This document shows positions 34,750 to 42,959 of a stretch of DNA of 64,000 bases, piece by piece. The stretch's first letter is position 1. Every line of letters starts with the position of its first letter. A program made the position numbers and the translations under genes. This DNA is from Candidatus Eiseniibacteriota bacterium (GTDB lineage Bacteria; Eisenbacteria; RBG-16-71-46). The notes below the pieces were generated by a model, which ran no database searches, was not told the DNA's origin, and saw only the letters and a program-made list of their open reading frames with translations. The DNA lies in contig JACRIW010000041.1 in NCBI GenBank assembly GCA_016215625.1, positions 41,554 to 105,553 of the forward strand. The letters run 5' to 3'.

Positions 34750-35366
34750 GAGCCGGGCTGCGCATCGGGGCGCTGTTCGCCGGCGCACTGCTTGCCGCCG
34801 TACTGGCGGGCTGCGGCGCGCACACGGCCGGCGGTGTCGCGCCGGCGTCGCCGGGCGCGAGCGCCACGCCGATCGTGGTGTTGCCGCTCGAGAACCTCGC
34901 GAGCCGCGTGGAGTACGGCGACCGCGTTTCGCGCATCGTGTGGAGCACGGTCGCGTCGAGCGGGCGCTTCGACGCCGTCGAGCCGGGCGAGGTCGAGGCG
35001 GCGATGAACGACGTGCGCGTGCGCTCGACCGGCATGCTGACGCGCGACCAGATTCTCAAGCTCTCGGGGCGCCTCAAGGCGCGCTGGATCATGGCGGGAA
35101 CGCTGCTCGAATGCGGTACCGTGCGCACGCCCGACGGCGAGGTGCCGTCGATCGCGCTCTCGCTGCGCATCCTCGACGGGCAGACCGGACGGGTCGCCTG
35201 GACGAACATGCGGGCCCGCACGGGCGAGGACCGCGAGACGATTTTTGGTTGGGGCCGAGTGTCGAGCCTGGAACGTCTCACCGACGTGACGGTGCGCGAA
35301 CTGATCGCAGGCATTCGCATCCCGGCGGGGGCCGACAGCCTCGCGGGACATGGAGATACGAAATGA
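34746..35366 (+). CDS. Second CsgG-like lipoprotein
   Basis: This 206-residue protein begins at a GTG overlapping the previous stop and has the lipobox LAGC (AALLAAVLAGC-type signal). The domain shows PIVVLPLENLASRVEYGDRV, TVASSGRFDAVEPGEVEAAM, ARWIMAGTLLECG and LSLRILDGQTGRVAWTNM, the same core as its neighbour, but the two are clearly diverged. Two different CsgG-like proteins in tandem suggest a hetero-oligomer. It is followed by a small secreted protein whose start overlaps this stop. Confidence 0.72.
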   Translation: MRAGLRIGALFAGALLAAVLAGCGAHTAGGVAPASPGASATPIVVLPLENLASRVEYGDRVSRIVWSTVASSGRFDAVEPGEVEAAMNDVRVRSTGMLTRDQILKLSGRLKARWIMAGTLLECGTVRTPDGEVPSIALSLRILDGQTGRVAWTNMRARTGEDRETIFGWGRVSSLERLTDVTVRELIAGIRIPAGADSLAGHGDTK

Positions 35367-35911
35367 AGACGATCGTGACGCTGTGCGCGGGGCTGTGTCT
35401 GATGGCGGCGGTGGTGGTGGCGCAGGCGGCTCCTCCGGCGGGTGCGCCCGCGGCCAGGCCGGCGGCGAAGCCCGCGGCGGGCGCCGCGTCGGGTGCCGCA
35501 CAGGCGGGCGCGCCGAAGCTCAAGAACGTCACGCTCCACATCTTCAATCGTGTCTTCCCGAGCTTCCACGACAAGGTGACGGCGGTGCCGAGCACGGAGT
35601 TCCGCGTGGGTGACACCGAGTACACCGCGCGCGTCGTCGAGTTCGTGCCCGACTTCGCCATGGACATCAAGACGAAGAAGATCATGAGCCGCGGCCCCGA
35701 GCCCAAGAACCCGGCCTTCAAGATCATCGTGAAGAAGGGCAAGGTGCCCACGGACACCACGTGGGCCTTCTTCAACATGCCGCCGCACTTCGCGCGCACG
35801 AGCCTGCTCGCGTTCGTCGCCACCGAGATCACGTTCACGAACCGGCCGTCGCTCGTGAGCCAGGATTCGCTCGCGCTGCAGATCCGGAAGCGTGAAGGAG
35901 AACAGCGTTGA
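35363..35911 (+). CDS. Small secreted protein of unknown function (DUF2155-like pattern)
   Basis: The protein has 182 residues with a signal peptide (MKTIVTLCAGLCLMAAVVVAQA), an Ala/Pro linker (residues 23-50) and a compact domain. Segments such as NVTLHIFNRV, STEFRVGDTEYTARVVEF and NPAFKIIVKKGKVPTDTTWAFFN weakly recall DUF2155 proteins, where a conserved aromatic/Cys region follows a beta-strand pair. It has no haem motif and no cysteines in the mature part. It is coupled by ATGA and TTGA overlaps to the CsgG-like gene and the 42-haem gene, so it probably works with one of them. Confidence 0.7.
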   Translation: MKTIVTLCAGLCLMAAVVVAQAAPPAGAPAARPAAKPAAGAASGAAQAGAPKLKNVTLHIFNRVFPSFHDKVTAVPSTEFRVGDTEYTARVVEFVPDFAMDIKTKKIMSRGPEPKNPAFKIIVKKGKVPTDTTWAFFNMPPHFARTSLLAFVATEITFTNRPSLVSQDSLALQIRKREGEQR

Positions 35912-38900
35912 ACTTCCGAGTCCCGTTCCCCCGACTGATGGTGGCGCTCGGCGCCGCCGTCGCGCTGCTGCTGTTCGCCGGCACCGGGCTGAAGGCCGCC
36001 GGTGGCTCCGGCGGCCCCGCGCGCACCTGCTACGACTGCCACAAGGAAGCGAAGCAGAAGTACGGCTCGAAGAAGCTCGTGCACGAGCCCGTCGCGAAGC
36101 AGAAGTGCGACGTGTGCCACCGCAGCCACGGCTTCTCGCAGAAGCTCGTGCTGCAGAAGCCGGCCGAGCAGCTGTGCATGGACTGCCACGCGGACATGAA
36201 GAAGTCCGTCGCGAAGGCGCACCAGCACCCGGCCTACGTGCGCGGTGACTGTCTCGCCTGCCACGACCCGCATGCCGCGAACCGTCCGCATCTCGTGCGC
36301 GACGACACGCCGACGGGATCGTGCTTCAACTGCCACAACGGCTCGAAGGACGAGGCCAAGCTCCCGCACCAGCACGCGCCGTTCCTGAAGGGCGACTGCG
36401 TCGCCTGTCACGAGGCGCACGAGAGCGCGAACGCCGGCATCCTCAAGCGCACCGACGACGGACTGTGCACGGGCTGTCACGCGCTCGCCGCGGTCGACGC
36501 CAAGCACACGAAGAAGCCGCGCGCCGGGCTGAAGTGCCTCGACTGCCACTCGCCGCACGCGAGCGCGACGCCGAAGCTCGTCCGCGGCGGATCGCACGAA
36601 CCGGTCGCGAACGGCGAATGCGACGCCTGTCATGTGATGGAGGCGGGCAAGCCGACGGCGAAGCTCGTCGCCAAGGGCGCCGCGCTCTGCCTCGACTGCC
36701 ACAGCGAGCTGCAGGGCGCCGAGGGCCGCAAGCACCCGCACTCGCCGATCGAAGAGGGCGACTGCCTCGCGTGCCACGACGCGCACCGCGGCTCGACCGC
36801 CGGCAAGCTGCTCAAGGCCAAGCCGGGCGAACTCTGCGCACGCTGCCACGAGGACCTGCCCGCCGAACTGAAGAAGCCCGTCGTCCACCAGGCGTTCCTC
36901 GAGGGCAAGTGCGCCGACTGTCACGACGCACACGGATCCGATCACGCCGCGCTGGCGCGCACGGCCGACGGCACGATGTGCCTCAAGTGCCACCCGGACG
37001 TCGCGACGCAGAGCGCGATGGCGGGCGGCGGCCACCCGCCGGCCGTGAAGAAGGACTGCCTCCGCTGCCACACCGCGCACTCGAGCGACCACCGCGCGCT
37101 GCTCAAGGCGGACCAGCGGCAGCTCTGCACGTCCTGCCACGGCGACGCGGTACGGCGCATGCAGGACAAGGAGAAGCACACGCCCTTCAGCGCGGGCGAG
37201 TGCAGCTCGTGTCACTCGGCGCACGGCTCCGACAAGCCGCACCTGATGAAGGCCGAGAACGGCGAGCTGTGCGGCCGTTGCCACGGCGAGATCAAGCGCG
37301 AACTGGCGCGCGAGAGCGTTCACGCTCCCGCGAAAGCCGGCAAGTGCAGCTCGTGCCACGGCGGTCACGGCGGCATCGGCGCCGGGCTCCTCGTGCGCCC
37401 GACCGTGGACCTGTGTGGCAGCTGCCATGCCCCGATCGCGCGCGCGGTGCAGTCGCAGGGCGCGCACACGGCCGCGGGCCGCGGCGACTGCGGCGCCTGC
37501 CACGAACCGCACGGCGCCAAGCTGAACGGCCTGCTCAAGGCTCCGGTCAAGGAGCTCTGCGCGAAGTGCCACTCGGACATCGGGCACAAGGGCGACCGCG
37601 TCCACCAGCCCGTGGCCGAAGGCAACTGCCGCGCCTGCCACGATCCGCACGGCGGCGCGGTCGCGCCGTCACTCACGCAGGCGGTGCCGAAGCTCTGCCT
37701 CGATTGCCACGACGCTTCGCGCCGCAACATGCTCGACGCGCACAAGGGCAACGACATGAGCCAGGCCGCATGCCTCGGTTGCCACGCCGCGCACTCGTCC
37801 ACCGCCGAGCACCTCATGCCGGCGAACCGGCACCCCGGTTTCGACGACGGCAAGTGCGAGAAGTGCCACGGCGCAACGGGCCAGCCGAGCGCGACGAACC
37901 TGCAGGCCTCACCGGCGCAGCTGTGCGTGAAGTGCCACGCGCTGACCAAGCCGCGCACCGCGGGCGAGCGCGTGCACGCGCCCGTCGCCAAGGGTGAATG
38001 CCGCAGCTGTCACTCGCCGCACGCGTCGGACCAGAAGGGCCTGCTGCTCGACCAGCCGGACCGCCTGTGCGCGAAGTGCCACGCGCAGGTGACGAAGGAC
38101 GCGAACCTCGCGCACGGACACGATCCGGTGCGCAAGGGAGAGTGCAGCCGCTGCCACGAGCCGCATCGCGGCAACGGTGTCGGCATGCTCAAGATGCGTC
38201 CGGCCGAACTGTGCGGCAGCTGCCACAAGGACATGATCCAGAAGATCGCCGCCGGCGACGCGCATCCGCCCGCCGGTCGCGGGCAGTGCCTGACGTGCCA
38301 CGACAGCCACGGTTCCGCCACGGCCGGCATGACGCGCCGCACGGGCGCCGCGCTCTGCACGTCGTGCCACGACCCGAAGAAGCCGGCGATCCAGGCCAAG
38401 CACGCGGGCGTCAACATGGCGACCGTGAGCTGCACCAGCTGTCACGACCCGCACGTGCAGGCGAAGGGCGCGAAGGGCTTCCTGCTTCCCGCCAAGCACC
38501 TGCCGTTCTCGCGCGGGGAGTGCACGTCGTGCCACGTCGCACAGGGAGACGCCAAGCTCAAGAAGCAGGGCGCCGAGCTGTGCGTGAGCTGCCACGACAA
38601 GGGTGGCTGGGTGGGACGGAAGAACGTCCACGCCCCGCTGAAGAGCGGTCCGCAGTGCCTGTCGTGCCACGCCCCGCACCTGGGCGCGGCCGTGCCGGCT
38701 CTGCGCACGGGTGGCAACTCGCTCTGCTTCGACTGCCACGAGAAGAAGAAGTTCGAAGGCGCCGTCGTGCACGCGGCCATGAACAAGGGTTGCGTGTCCT
38801 GTCACGATCCTCACGGATCGGACGGCGGCAAACTGATCAAGGAACGGTCGATCGTGGACCAGTGCCGCAAGTGCCACGCCGACCTGACGAAGCATTTCCA

Positions 38901-39102
38901 CCGCACGACGAGTGACAAGCTGGATCCGACCGGCCGTCCGATGACCTGTACGAGCTGCCACGATCCGCACGCTTCCCAGTTCCATGGCCTGCTCAACCGG
39001 GATCCCAAGCGGGAGCTCTGCACGCAGTGCCACGATTCGTCCATGGTGCCTCAGGACGGAAACACGGGAGGCGCGTCCCACGGAGGGGGAGGTCCCCGAT
39101 GA
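35908..39102 (+). CDS. Giant secreted c-type cytochrome with 42 CXXCH motifs
   Basis: The 1064-residue protein has a signal peptide (residues 1-31). I count 42 CXXCH motifs between residues 41 and 1042, about one per 24 residues, arranged as about 21 doubled-CXXCH units. In each unit a CxxCHDPHG-type site (extra distal His) is followed by an LCxxCH site. There is no membrane helix after the signal and no other domain. A TTG start with GAAGGAG 7 nt upstream overlaps the previous stop, and the ATG of the next gene overlaps this stop. The density predicts a continuous bis-His haem wire. It could be periplasm-spanning or extracellular, which the sequence does not decide. Confidence 0.95.
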   Translation: MNFRVPFPRLMVALGAAVALLLFAGTGLKAAGGSGGPARTCYDCHKEAKQKYGSKKLVHEPVAKQKCDVCHRSHGFSQKLVLQKPAEQLCMDCHADMKKSVAKAHQHPAYVRGDCLACHDPHAANRPHLVRDDTPTGSCFNCHNGSKDEAKLPHQHAPFLKGDCVACHEAHESANAGILKRTDDGLCTGCHALAAVDAKHTKKPRAGLKCLDCHSPHASATPKLVRGGSHEPVANGECDACHVMEAGKPTAKLVAKGAALCLDCHSELQGAEGRKHPHSPIEEGDCLACHDAHRGSTAGKLLKAKPGELCARCHEDLPAELKKPVVHQAFLEGKCADCHDAHGSDHAALARTADGTMCLKCHPDVATQSAMAGGGHPPAVKKDCLRCHTAHSSDHRALLKADQRQLCTSCHGDAVRRMQDKEKHTPFSAGECSSCHSAHGSDKPHLMKAENGELCGRCHGEIKRELARESVHAPAKAGKCSSCHGGHGGIGAGLLVRPTVDLCGSCHAPIARAVQSQGAHTAAGRGDCGACHEPHGAKLNGLLKAPVKELCAKCHSDIGHKGDRVHQPVAEGNCRACHDPHGGAVAPSLTQAVPKLCLDCHDASRRNMLDAHKGNDMSQAACLGCHAAHSSTAEHLMPANRHPGFDDGKCEKCHGATGQPSATNLQASPAQLCVKCHALTKPRTAGERVHAPVAKGECRSCHSPHASDQKGLLLDQPDRLCAKCHAQVTKDANLAHGHDPVRKGECSRCHEPHRGNGVGMLKMRPAELCGSCHKDMIQKIAAGDAHPPAGRGQCLTCHDSHGSATAGMTRRTGAALCTSCHDPKKPAIQAKHAGVNMATVSCTSCHDPHVQAKGAKGFLLPAKHLPFSRGECTSCHVAQGDAKLKKQGAELCVSCHDKGGWVGRKNVHAPLKSGPQCLSCHAPHLGAAVPALRTGGNSLCFDCHEKKKFEGAVVHAAMNKGCVSCHDPHGSDGGKLIKERSIVDQCRKCHADLTKHFHRTTSDKLDPTGRPMTCTSCHDPHASQFHGLLNRDPKRELCTQCHDSSMVPQDGNTGGASHGGGGPR
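36028..39033 (+). repeat. Protein-level tandem array of doubled-CXXCH repeats
   Basis: The coding stretch from the first to the last haem motif of the 42-haem cytochrome is an imperfect tandem array with a period of about 45-50 residues. Repeat units share G-x-C-x-x-CH-D-PHG-S and L-C-x-x-CH but are well diverged in DNA, so the expansion is old rather than recent. Confidence 0.85.
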
Positions 39103-41288
39103 AACCCCAGTCCCGGAGCGGCGCCCAGCGCCGCCTTCCGGGAATGTTGACCACGCTGTTCGCGATCATGCTGGTGATGTGGGGATCACCGGGGATCGCA
39201 GCTCCGACCGACGAAGACTGCTTGATGTGCCACCAAGTGAGTTCGCTCGCGCGTGACGTCGGACGCTCGGGTTCGCTCACGGTGGACGCGGCGAAGGTGA
39301 AGGCCTCGGGACACGGGAAGCTCACGTGCGTCGAGTGCCACGTGGGGACGACGACCAAGCACCCGGTGACGCTGCCGGCCGTGAACTGCACGCGCTGCCA
39401 TGCGGGCGCGGTGGATTCGCTGTCGGTCGGTGCGCACCGCGAAGCCGCGGGCAAGGGCACGTCCGTGGACGCGTCCTGCCGTACCTGCCACGGCGGCGTG
39501 CACTCGGGTGGCGCGGCGAAGGGCCGGGCGCTGTGCGAGCGCTGTCACGAGAAGGCCGCGAAGCAGTACGCGACCAGCGTGCACGGCGTCGCGCGTGCGC
39601 ACGGAGACGGCGACGCGTCCACGTGCAAGGACTGCCACGGTCACGCCCACGGCGTCCGCCGGACCGACGATCCCGAATCCATGACGAGCGCGTCGCGGAT
39701 CACCGAGACGTGCGCGAAGTGTCACGCCGACCGCCAGCTCATGGCCAAGCGGAAGATCACGATCCCCGAGGCCGTGCAGCTGTTCCGGCAGAGTTCGCAC
39801 GGACGCTCCAAGAAGGAGGGAGCGGCGCGCTGCAACGACTGTCACGAGTCGCACGACCTGAAGCGCGCGAACGACCCGACGTCGTCCATCTTCAAGACGA
39901 ACATTCCGCACACGTGCGGACGCTGCCACCGCAAGGAGGCCGCGGCCTACGCGCGCAGCATCCACGGCCAGGCGCTCGCGCGCGGCGTCACGGCGACGCC
40001 GGTCTGCACGGACTGCCATGGTGAGCACATGATCCGCGGTCCCGGCGTGGTGAACTCGCCGGTCGCCGCCGTGAACGTGAGCGAGACGTGCTCGAAGTGC
40101 CACGAGGCGACCGGTATCCGCGAGACGTTCGGCCTGCCCGGCGGACGGCTCTCGAGCTATCGCGACAGCTTCCACGGTCTCGCGGCGCGCGGCGGCTCGC
40201 CCGTCGTGGCGAACTGCGCGAGCTGTCACGGCTACCACGACGTGCTGCCGTCGTCCGATCCGGCATCCCTCGTCTCGCCCAAGCGGCTCGGCGAGACCTG
40301 CGGCAAGTGCCATCCGGGCGCCGGAACGAAGTTCAAGATCAGCGCCGTGCACGTCACGATGGCCACCGAGAGCCAGCCGGTGCCGTACTGGACCCGAATC
40401 GTCTACCTGTTCCTCATCGCGGGCACGATCGGATTCATGGCGCTGCACCAGGGACTCGATTTCGTGCGCAAGATCGGCGCGTCGTTCCAGGCCCATCTCG
40501 GCAAGGCCCCGTCGCACGGTCACGCGGTCACGCGCTGGTTCGAGCGCATGACGGTGGCCGAGCGCATCCAGCACGCCGTGCTCGCGGTGAGTTTCTTCAC
40601 GCTCGTCTACACGGGGTTCGCGCTGAAGTTCCCCGAGAACATCCTGTTCCGCTGGTGGGCGCAGATGGACGGCGGCTACTCCGTCCGCGCGTGGTCGCAC
40701 CGCATCGCGGCGATCGCGATGGTCGCGGTGTCGCTCTTCCACGTGTTCTACCTGTTCACACCGCGCGGGCGGAAGCTGGTGGCCGATCTGTTCCCGCAGC
40801 CGAAGGACGCGCTCGACCTGATCCAGCAGATGCTCTACCTGCTCGGGCTTCGCCGGCAGCCGGCCCGGTTCGACCGCTTCGGCTACATCGAGAAGGCCGA
40901 GTACTGGGCGCTGATCTGGGGCACGGTCGTGATGACCCTGACCGGGATCATCCTGTGGTTCGAGAACGAATCACTGAAGTCGCTGCCGAAGTGGATGATC
41001 GACCTGTCCACGGTCGTGCACTACTACGAGGCGTGGCTCGCCTTCCTCGCCATCGTGGTCTGGCACCTGTACATGAACATCGTGAACCCCGACATCTACC
41101 CGATGAACTGGACGTGGCTCACGGGCCGCATCTCGGACGCGCAGATGCGTCACGAGCACATCATCGAGTACGAGCGCATCCTCGAGGCCGAGATGAAGGC
41201 CGAGGACGCGGCCGGGGTGACGGAAGGAAAGCCGGCGCGGACGGAGGGGGACGCCCCCGGAGTTCACGATTCCGGAAAGAAGTCCTAG
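39099..41288 (+). CDS. 13-haem c-type cytochrome fused to a b-type cytochrome membrane domain
   Basis: The 729-residue protein starts with a signal/anchor (LTTLFAIMLVMWG). Thirteen CXXCH motifs lie between about residues 40 and 395 in the periplasmic part. From about residue 405 come five membrane helices resembling FdnI/hydrogenase cytochrome b subunits, with histidines well placed for b haems in RIQHAVLAVSFF, WSHRIAAIAM, SLFHVFYLF and VVWHLYMNI. This architecture should oxidise or reduce quinone in the membrane and pass electrons directly to its own c-haem chain. The ATG overlaps the 42-haem stop. The C-terminal tail is charged and acidic. Confidence 0.92.
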   Translation: MKPQSRSGAQRRLPGMLTTLFAIMLVMWGSPGIAAPTDEDCLMCHQVSSLARDVGRSGSLTVDAAKVKASGHGKLTCVECHVGTTTKHPVTLPAVNCTRCHAGAVDSLSVGAHREAAGKGTSVDASCRTCHGGVHSGGAAKGRALCERCHEKAAKQYATSVHGVARAHGDGDASTCKDCHGHAHGVRRTDDPESMTSASRITETCAKCHADRQLMAKRKITIPEAVQLFRQSSHGRSKKEGAARCNDCHESHDLKRANDPTSSIFKTNIPHTCGRCHRKEAAAYARSIHGQALARGVTATPVCTDCHGEHMIRGPGVVNSPVAAVNVSETCSKCHEATGIRETFGLPGGRLSSYRDSFHGLAARGGSPVVANCASCHGYHDVLPSSDPASLVSPKRLGETCGKCHPGAGTKFKISAVHVTMATESQPVPYWTRIVYLFLIAGTIGFMALHQGLDFVRKIGASFQAHLGKAPSHGHAVTRWFERMTVAERIQHAVLAVSFFTLVYTGFALKFPENILFRWWAQMDGGYSVRAWSHRIAAIAMVAVSLFHVFYLFTPRGRKLVADLFPQPKDALDLIQQMLYLLGLRRQPARFDRFGYIEKAEYWALIWGTVVMTLTGIILWFENESLKSLPKWMIDLSTVVHYYEAWLAFLAIVVWHLYMNIVNPDIYPMNWTWLTGRISDAQMRHEHIIEYERILEAEMKAEDAAGVTEGKPARTEGDAPGVHDSGKKS

Positions 41289-41293
41289 GATGA

Positions 41294-41323
41294 GGCCGCC
41301 CGGGGGAAGTCCCCCGGGCGGCC
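41294..41323 (+). terminator. Hairpin between the 13-haem/b fusion gene and the Rieske gene
   Basis: A perfect 13-bp stem (GGCCGCCCGGGGG against CCCCCGGGCGGCC) with an AAGT loop lies directly after the stop codon. There is no T-run; it may attenuate transcription into the Rieske/cytochrome b genes. Confidence 0.55.
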
Positions 41324-41355
41324 GTGATGTCTTCGGGAAGAGGAGGGGAGGTCGC

Positions 41356-41829
41356 ATGGCAGGATCGGAAGGACGTACGGAGCAGCCGCAGGGGGGCGAG
41401 TCGGGACCCGGCCGCCGTCAGTTCCTGCGCACGCTGTCGGGCGCGTTTCTCGGTATCTGGGCGCTCGGCGGCGCCGGCGCGCTCGCGGCCTACATGCGCG
41501 CGCCGGAGGAGGACCACTCGTCCACCGACCGCATCGTGCGCATCGGCAAGCTCGACGAACTGCGCATCGGTGAGGCGCGTCTCGTCCGGCACGGCGTTTC
41601 GCCGTTCTTCGTGATCCGCACCGGTTCCGAGAGCGTGATCGCGCTGTCCGCCGTGTGCACGCACGTCCGCTGCATCCTCGACTACGACCACGAACGCCGC
41701 GGGCTCGTCTGCCCGTGCCACGACGGCCGCTTCGACCTGAACGGCAACGTCGTGTCGGGGCCGCCGCCGCGCGCGCTGCCCACGTACGAAGTGTCCACGC
41801 GCGCCGGGGAGGTCTTCGTCCGCGTATGA
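41356..41829 (+). CDS. Rieske 2Fe-2S protein
   Basis: The 157-residue protein has a twin-arginine-like start (RRQFLRTLSG) and one membrane helix (FLGIWALGGAGALAAYM). The cluster motifs CTHVRC and CPCHDGRF supply two Cys and two His ligands. The usual Gly after CTHx is Arg, and the CPCHGS Gly-Ser is Asp-Gly; both changes touch the residues that tune redox potential. The ATG at 41356 is preferred because AGGAGGGGAGG precedes it and the upstream hairpin then stays untranslated. It is coupled by ATGA to cytochrome b, so it is the iron-sulphur subunit of a Rieske/b complex. Confidence 0.92.
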   Translation: MAGSEGRTEQPQGGESGPGRRQFLRTLSGAFLGIWALGGAGALAAYMRAPEEDHSSTDRIVRIGKLDELRIGEARLVRHGVSPFFVIRTGSESVIALSAVCTHVRCILDYDHERRGLVCPCHDGRFDLNGNVVSGPPPRALPTYEVSTRAGEVFVRV

Positions 41830-42959
41830 GCACGCTCCCGAAAGCCGCACCCGCCACGTCGCGCTGGGATCGCGCGATCGACTGGGTGGACGACCGCGTC
41901 AACCTGTCCGAACTGTTCTCGTTCCTCACCCACTTCGGCCTCATCTACACGCCGATCGACACGAAGCGCCCGCTGCGTGACGTGCTGCACCAGGTGCGCA
42001 CCACGCCGCTCGAATCGTACGCGCGCTGGCCGCACATCCTCGGACTGCTCACCGCACTGCTGTTCGGGCTCGAGGCCGTGAGCGGCATCCTGCTCGCGTT
42101 CTACTACCAGCCCACGACGCTGTCGGCCTACGACAGCACGCGCTCGATCGTGCGCGACGTCATGCTCGGCTGGCTCGTGCACCACGTGCACATGTGGGGC
42201 TCCTACCTGCTGTGCGGCGTCGTGCTGGTGCGCATGCTGCGGCTCTTCTGGGACGGCCTCTACAAGGCGCCGCGCGAGATCCTCTGGTTCTCCGCGGTCG
42301 GCCTCGCGTGGCTCGTCATCCAGCTCGACTTCACCGGCCTGCTGCTGCCCTGGGACGTGAAGAGCTACTGGGCGGCGCAGCGCGGGCTGGAGATCGTCTG
42401 GTCGCTGCCGATCGTCGGCCCGCTCTTTTCCACTCTCGTCGGCGGCCGAACGATGAGCGAAGACGTGCTGAACCGCTTCTACGTGCTGCACATCATCGTG
42501 CTGCCGCTGATGTACCTCGGGTTCGTCTACCTCACGTTCGCGACGATGCGGCGCGTGGGCCTGAGCCGCATCGCGGGCGCGGTGCCGAAGCTCACGACGT
42601 TCCGCCGCCACGTGAGCGACCTGATCGTGATCACGCTGCTGCTGTTCGCGGGGCTGGTCACGCTCGCCACGCTCATGCCGTACCAGTTCCACGGCGCCGC
42701 CGATCCGTACCAGACGCCCAAGGGCACGCTGCCGCCGTGGTACATGCTCGCGCCCTACGCGCTGTTCCAGCTGCCGATCCCGCGCTGGATCCCGGGGCTC
42801 GGCCTGCTCGCCGTGGCGCTCGCGCTGCCGTTCCTGCCCGCGATCGTGAAGGGCGCGGGAGAGCGCCTCGACGAGAAGCGCCTGCGCATGGCGGGGCTCG
42901 GGGTGTTCGGACTCTGGCTCGTACTCAGCGTGCTGGGCGCGCTGGTGGACCGCAAGTGA
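41826..42959 (+). CDS. Cytochrome b of a bc/b6f-type complex, lacking both haem bH (bn) ligands
   Basis: The 377-residue protein aligns with cytochrome b6 plus the start of subunit IV: GWLVHHVHMWG, YKAPREILW, TGLLLPWDVKSYWA and NRFYVLHIIVLP. The low-potential haem ligands His122 and His222 are kept. Fourteen residues after His122 there is Arg136, and 14 and 15 residues after His222 there are Leu236 and Thr237, so both histidines of the second haem are gone. The quinol-site PEWY reads PPWY (303-306). His70 at the n-side start of helix A is unusual. The start overlaps the Rieske stop. It probably transfers electrons without a standard Q-cycle. Confidence 0.92.
   Translation: MSTLPKAAPATSRWDRAIDWVDDRVNLSELFSFLTHFGLIYTPIDTKRPLRDVLHQVRTTPLESYARWPHILGLLTALLFGLEAVSGILLAFYYQPTTLSAYDSTRSIVRDVMLGWLVHHVHMWGSYLLCGVVLVRMLRLFWDGLYKAPREILWFSAVGLAWLVIQLDFTGLLLPWDVKSYWAAQRGLEIVWSLPIVGPLFSTLVGGRTMSEDVLNRFYVLHIIVLPLMYLGFVYLTFATMRRVGLSRIAGAVPKLTTFRRHVSDLIVITLLLFAGLVTLATLMPYQFHGAADPYQTPKGTLPPWYMLAPYALFQLPIPRWIPGLGLLAVALALPFLPAIVKGAGERLDEKRLRMAGLGVFGLWLVLSVLGALVDRK

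Noticed and set aside
36028..39033. Repetitive DNA resembling a CRISPR or satellite array
   Set aside because: The periodicity comes from doubled-CXXCH protein repeats; the DNA units are diverged and have no spacer-repeat structure.
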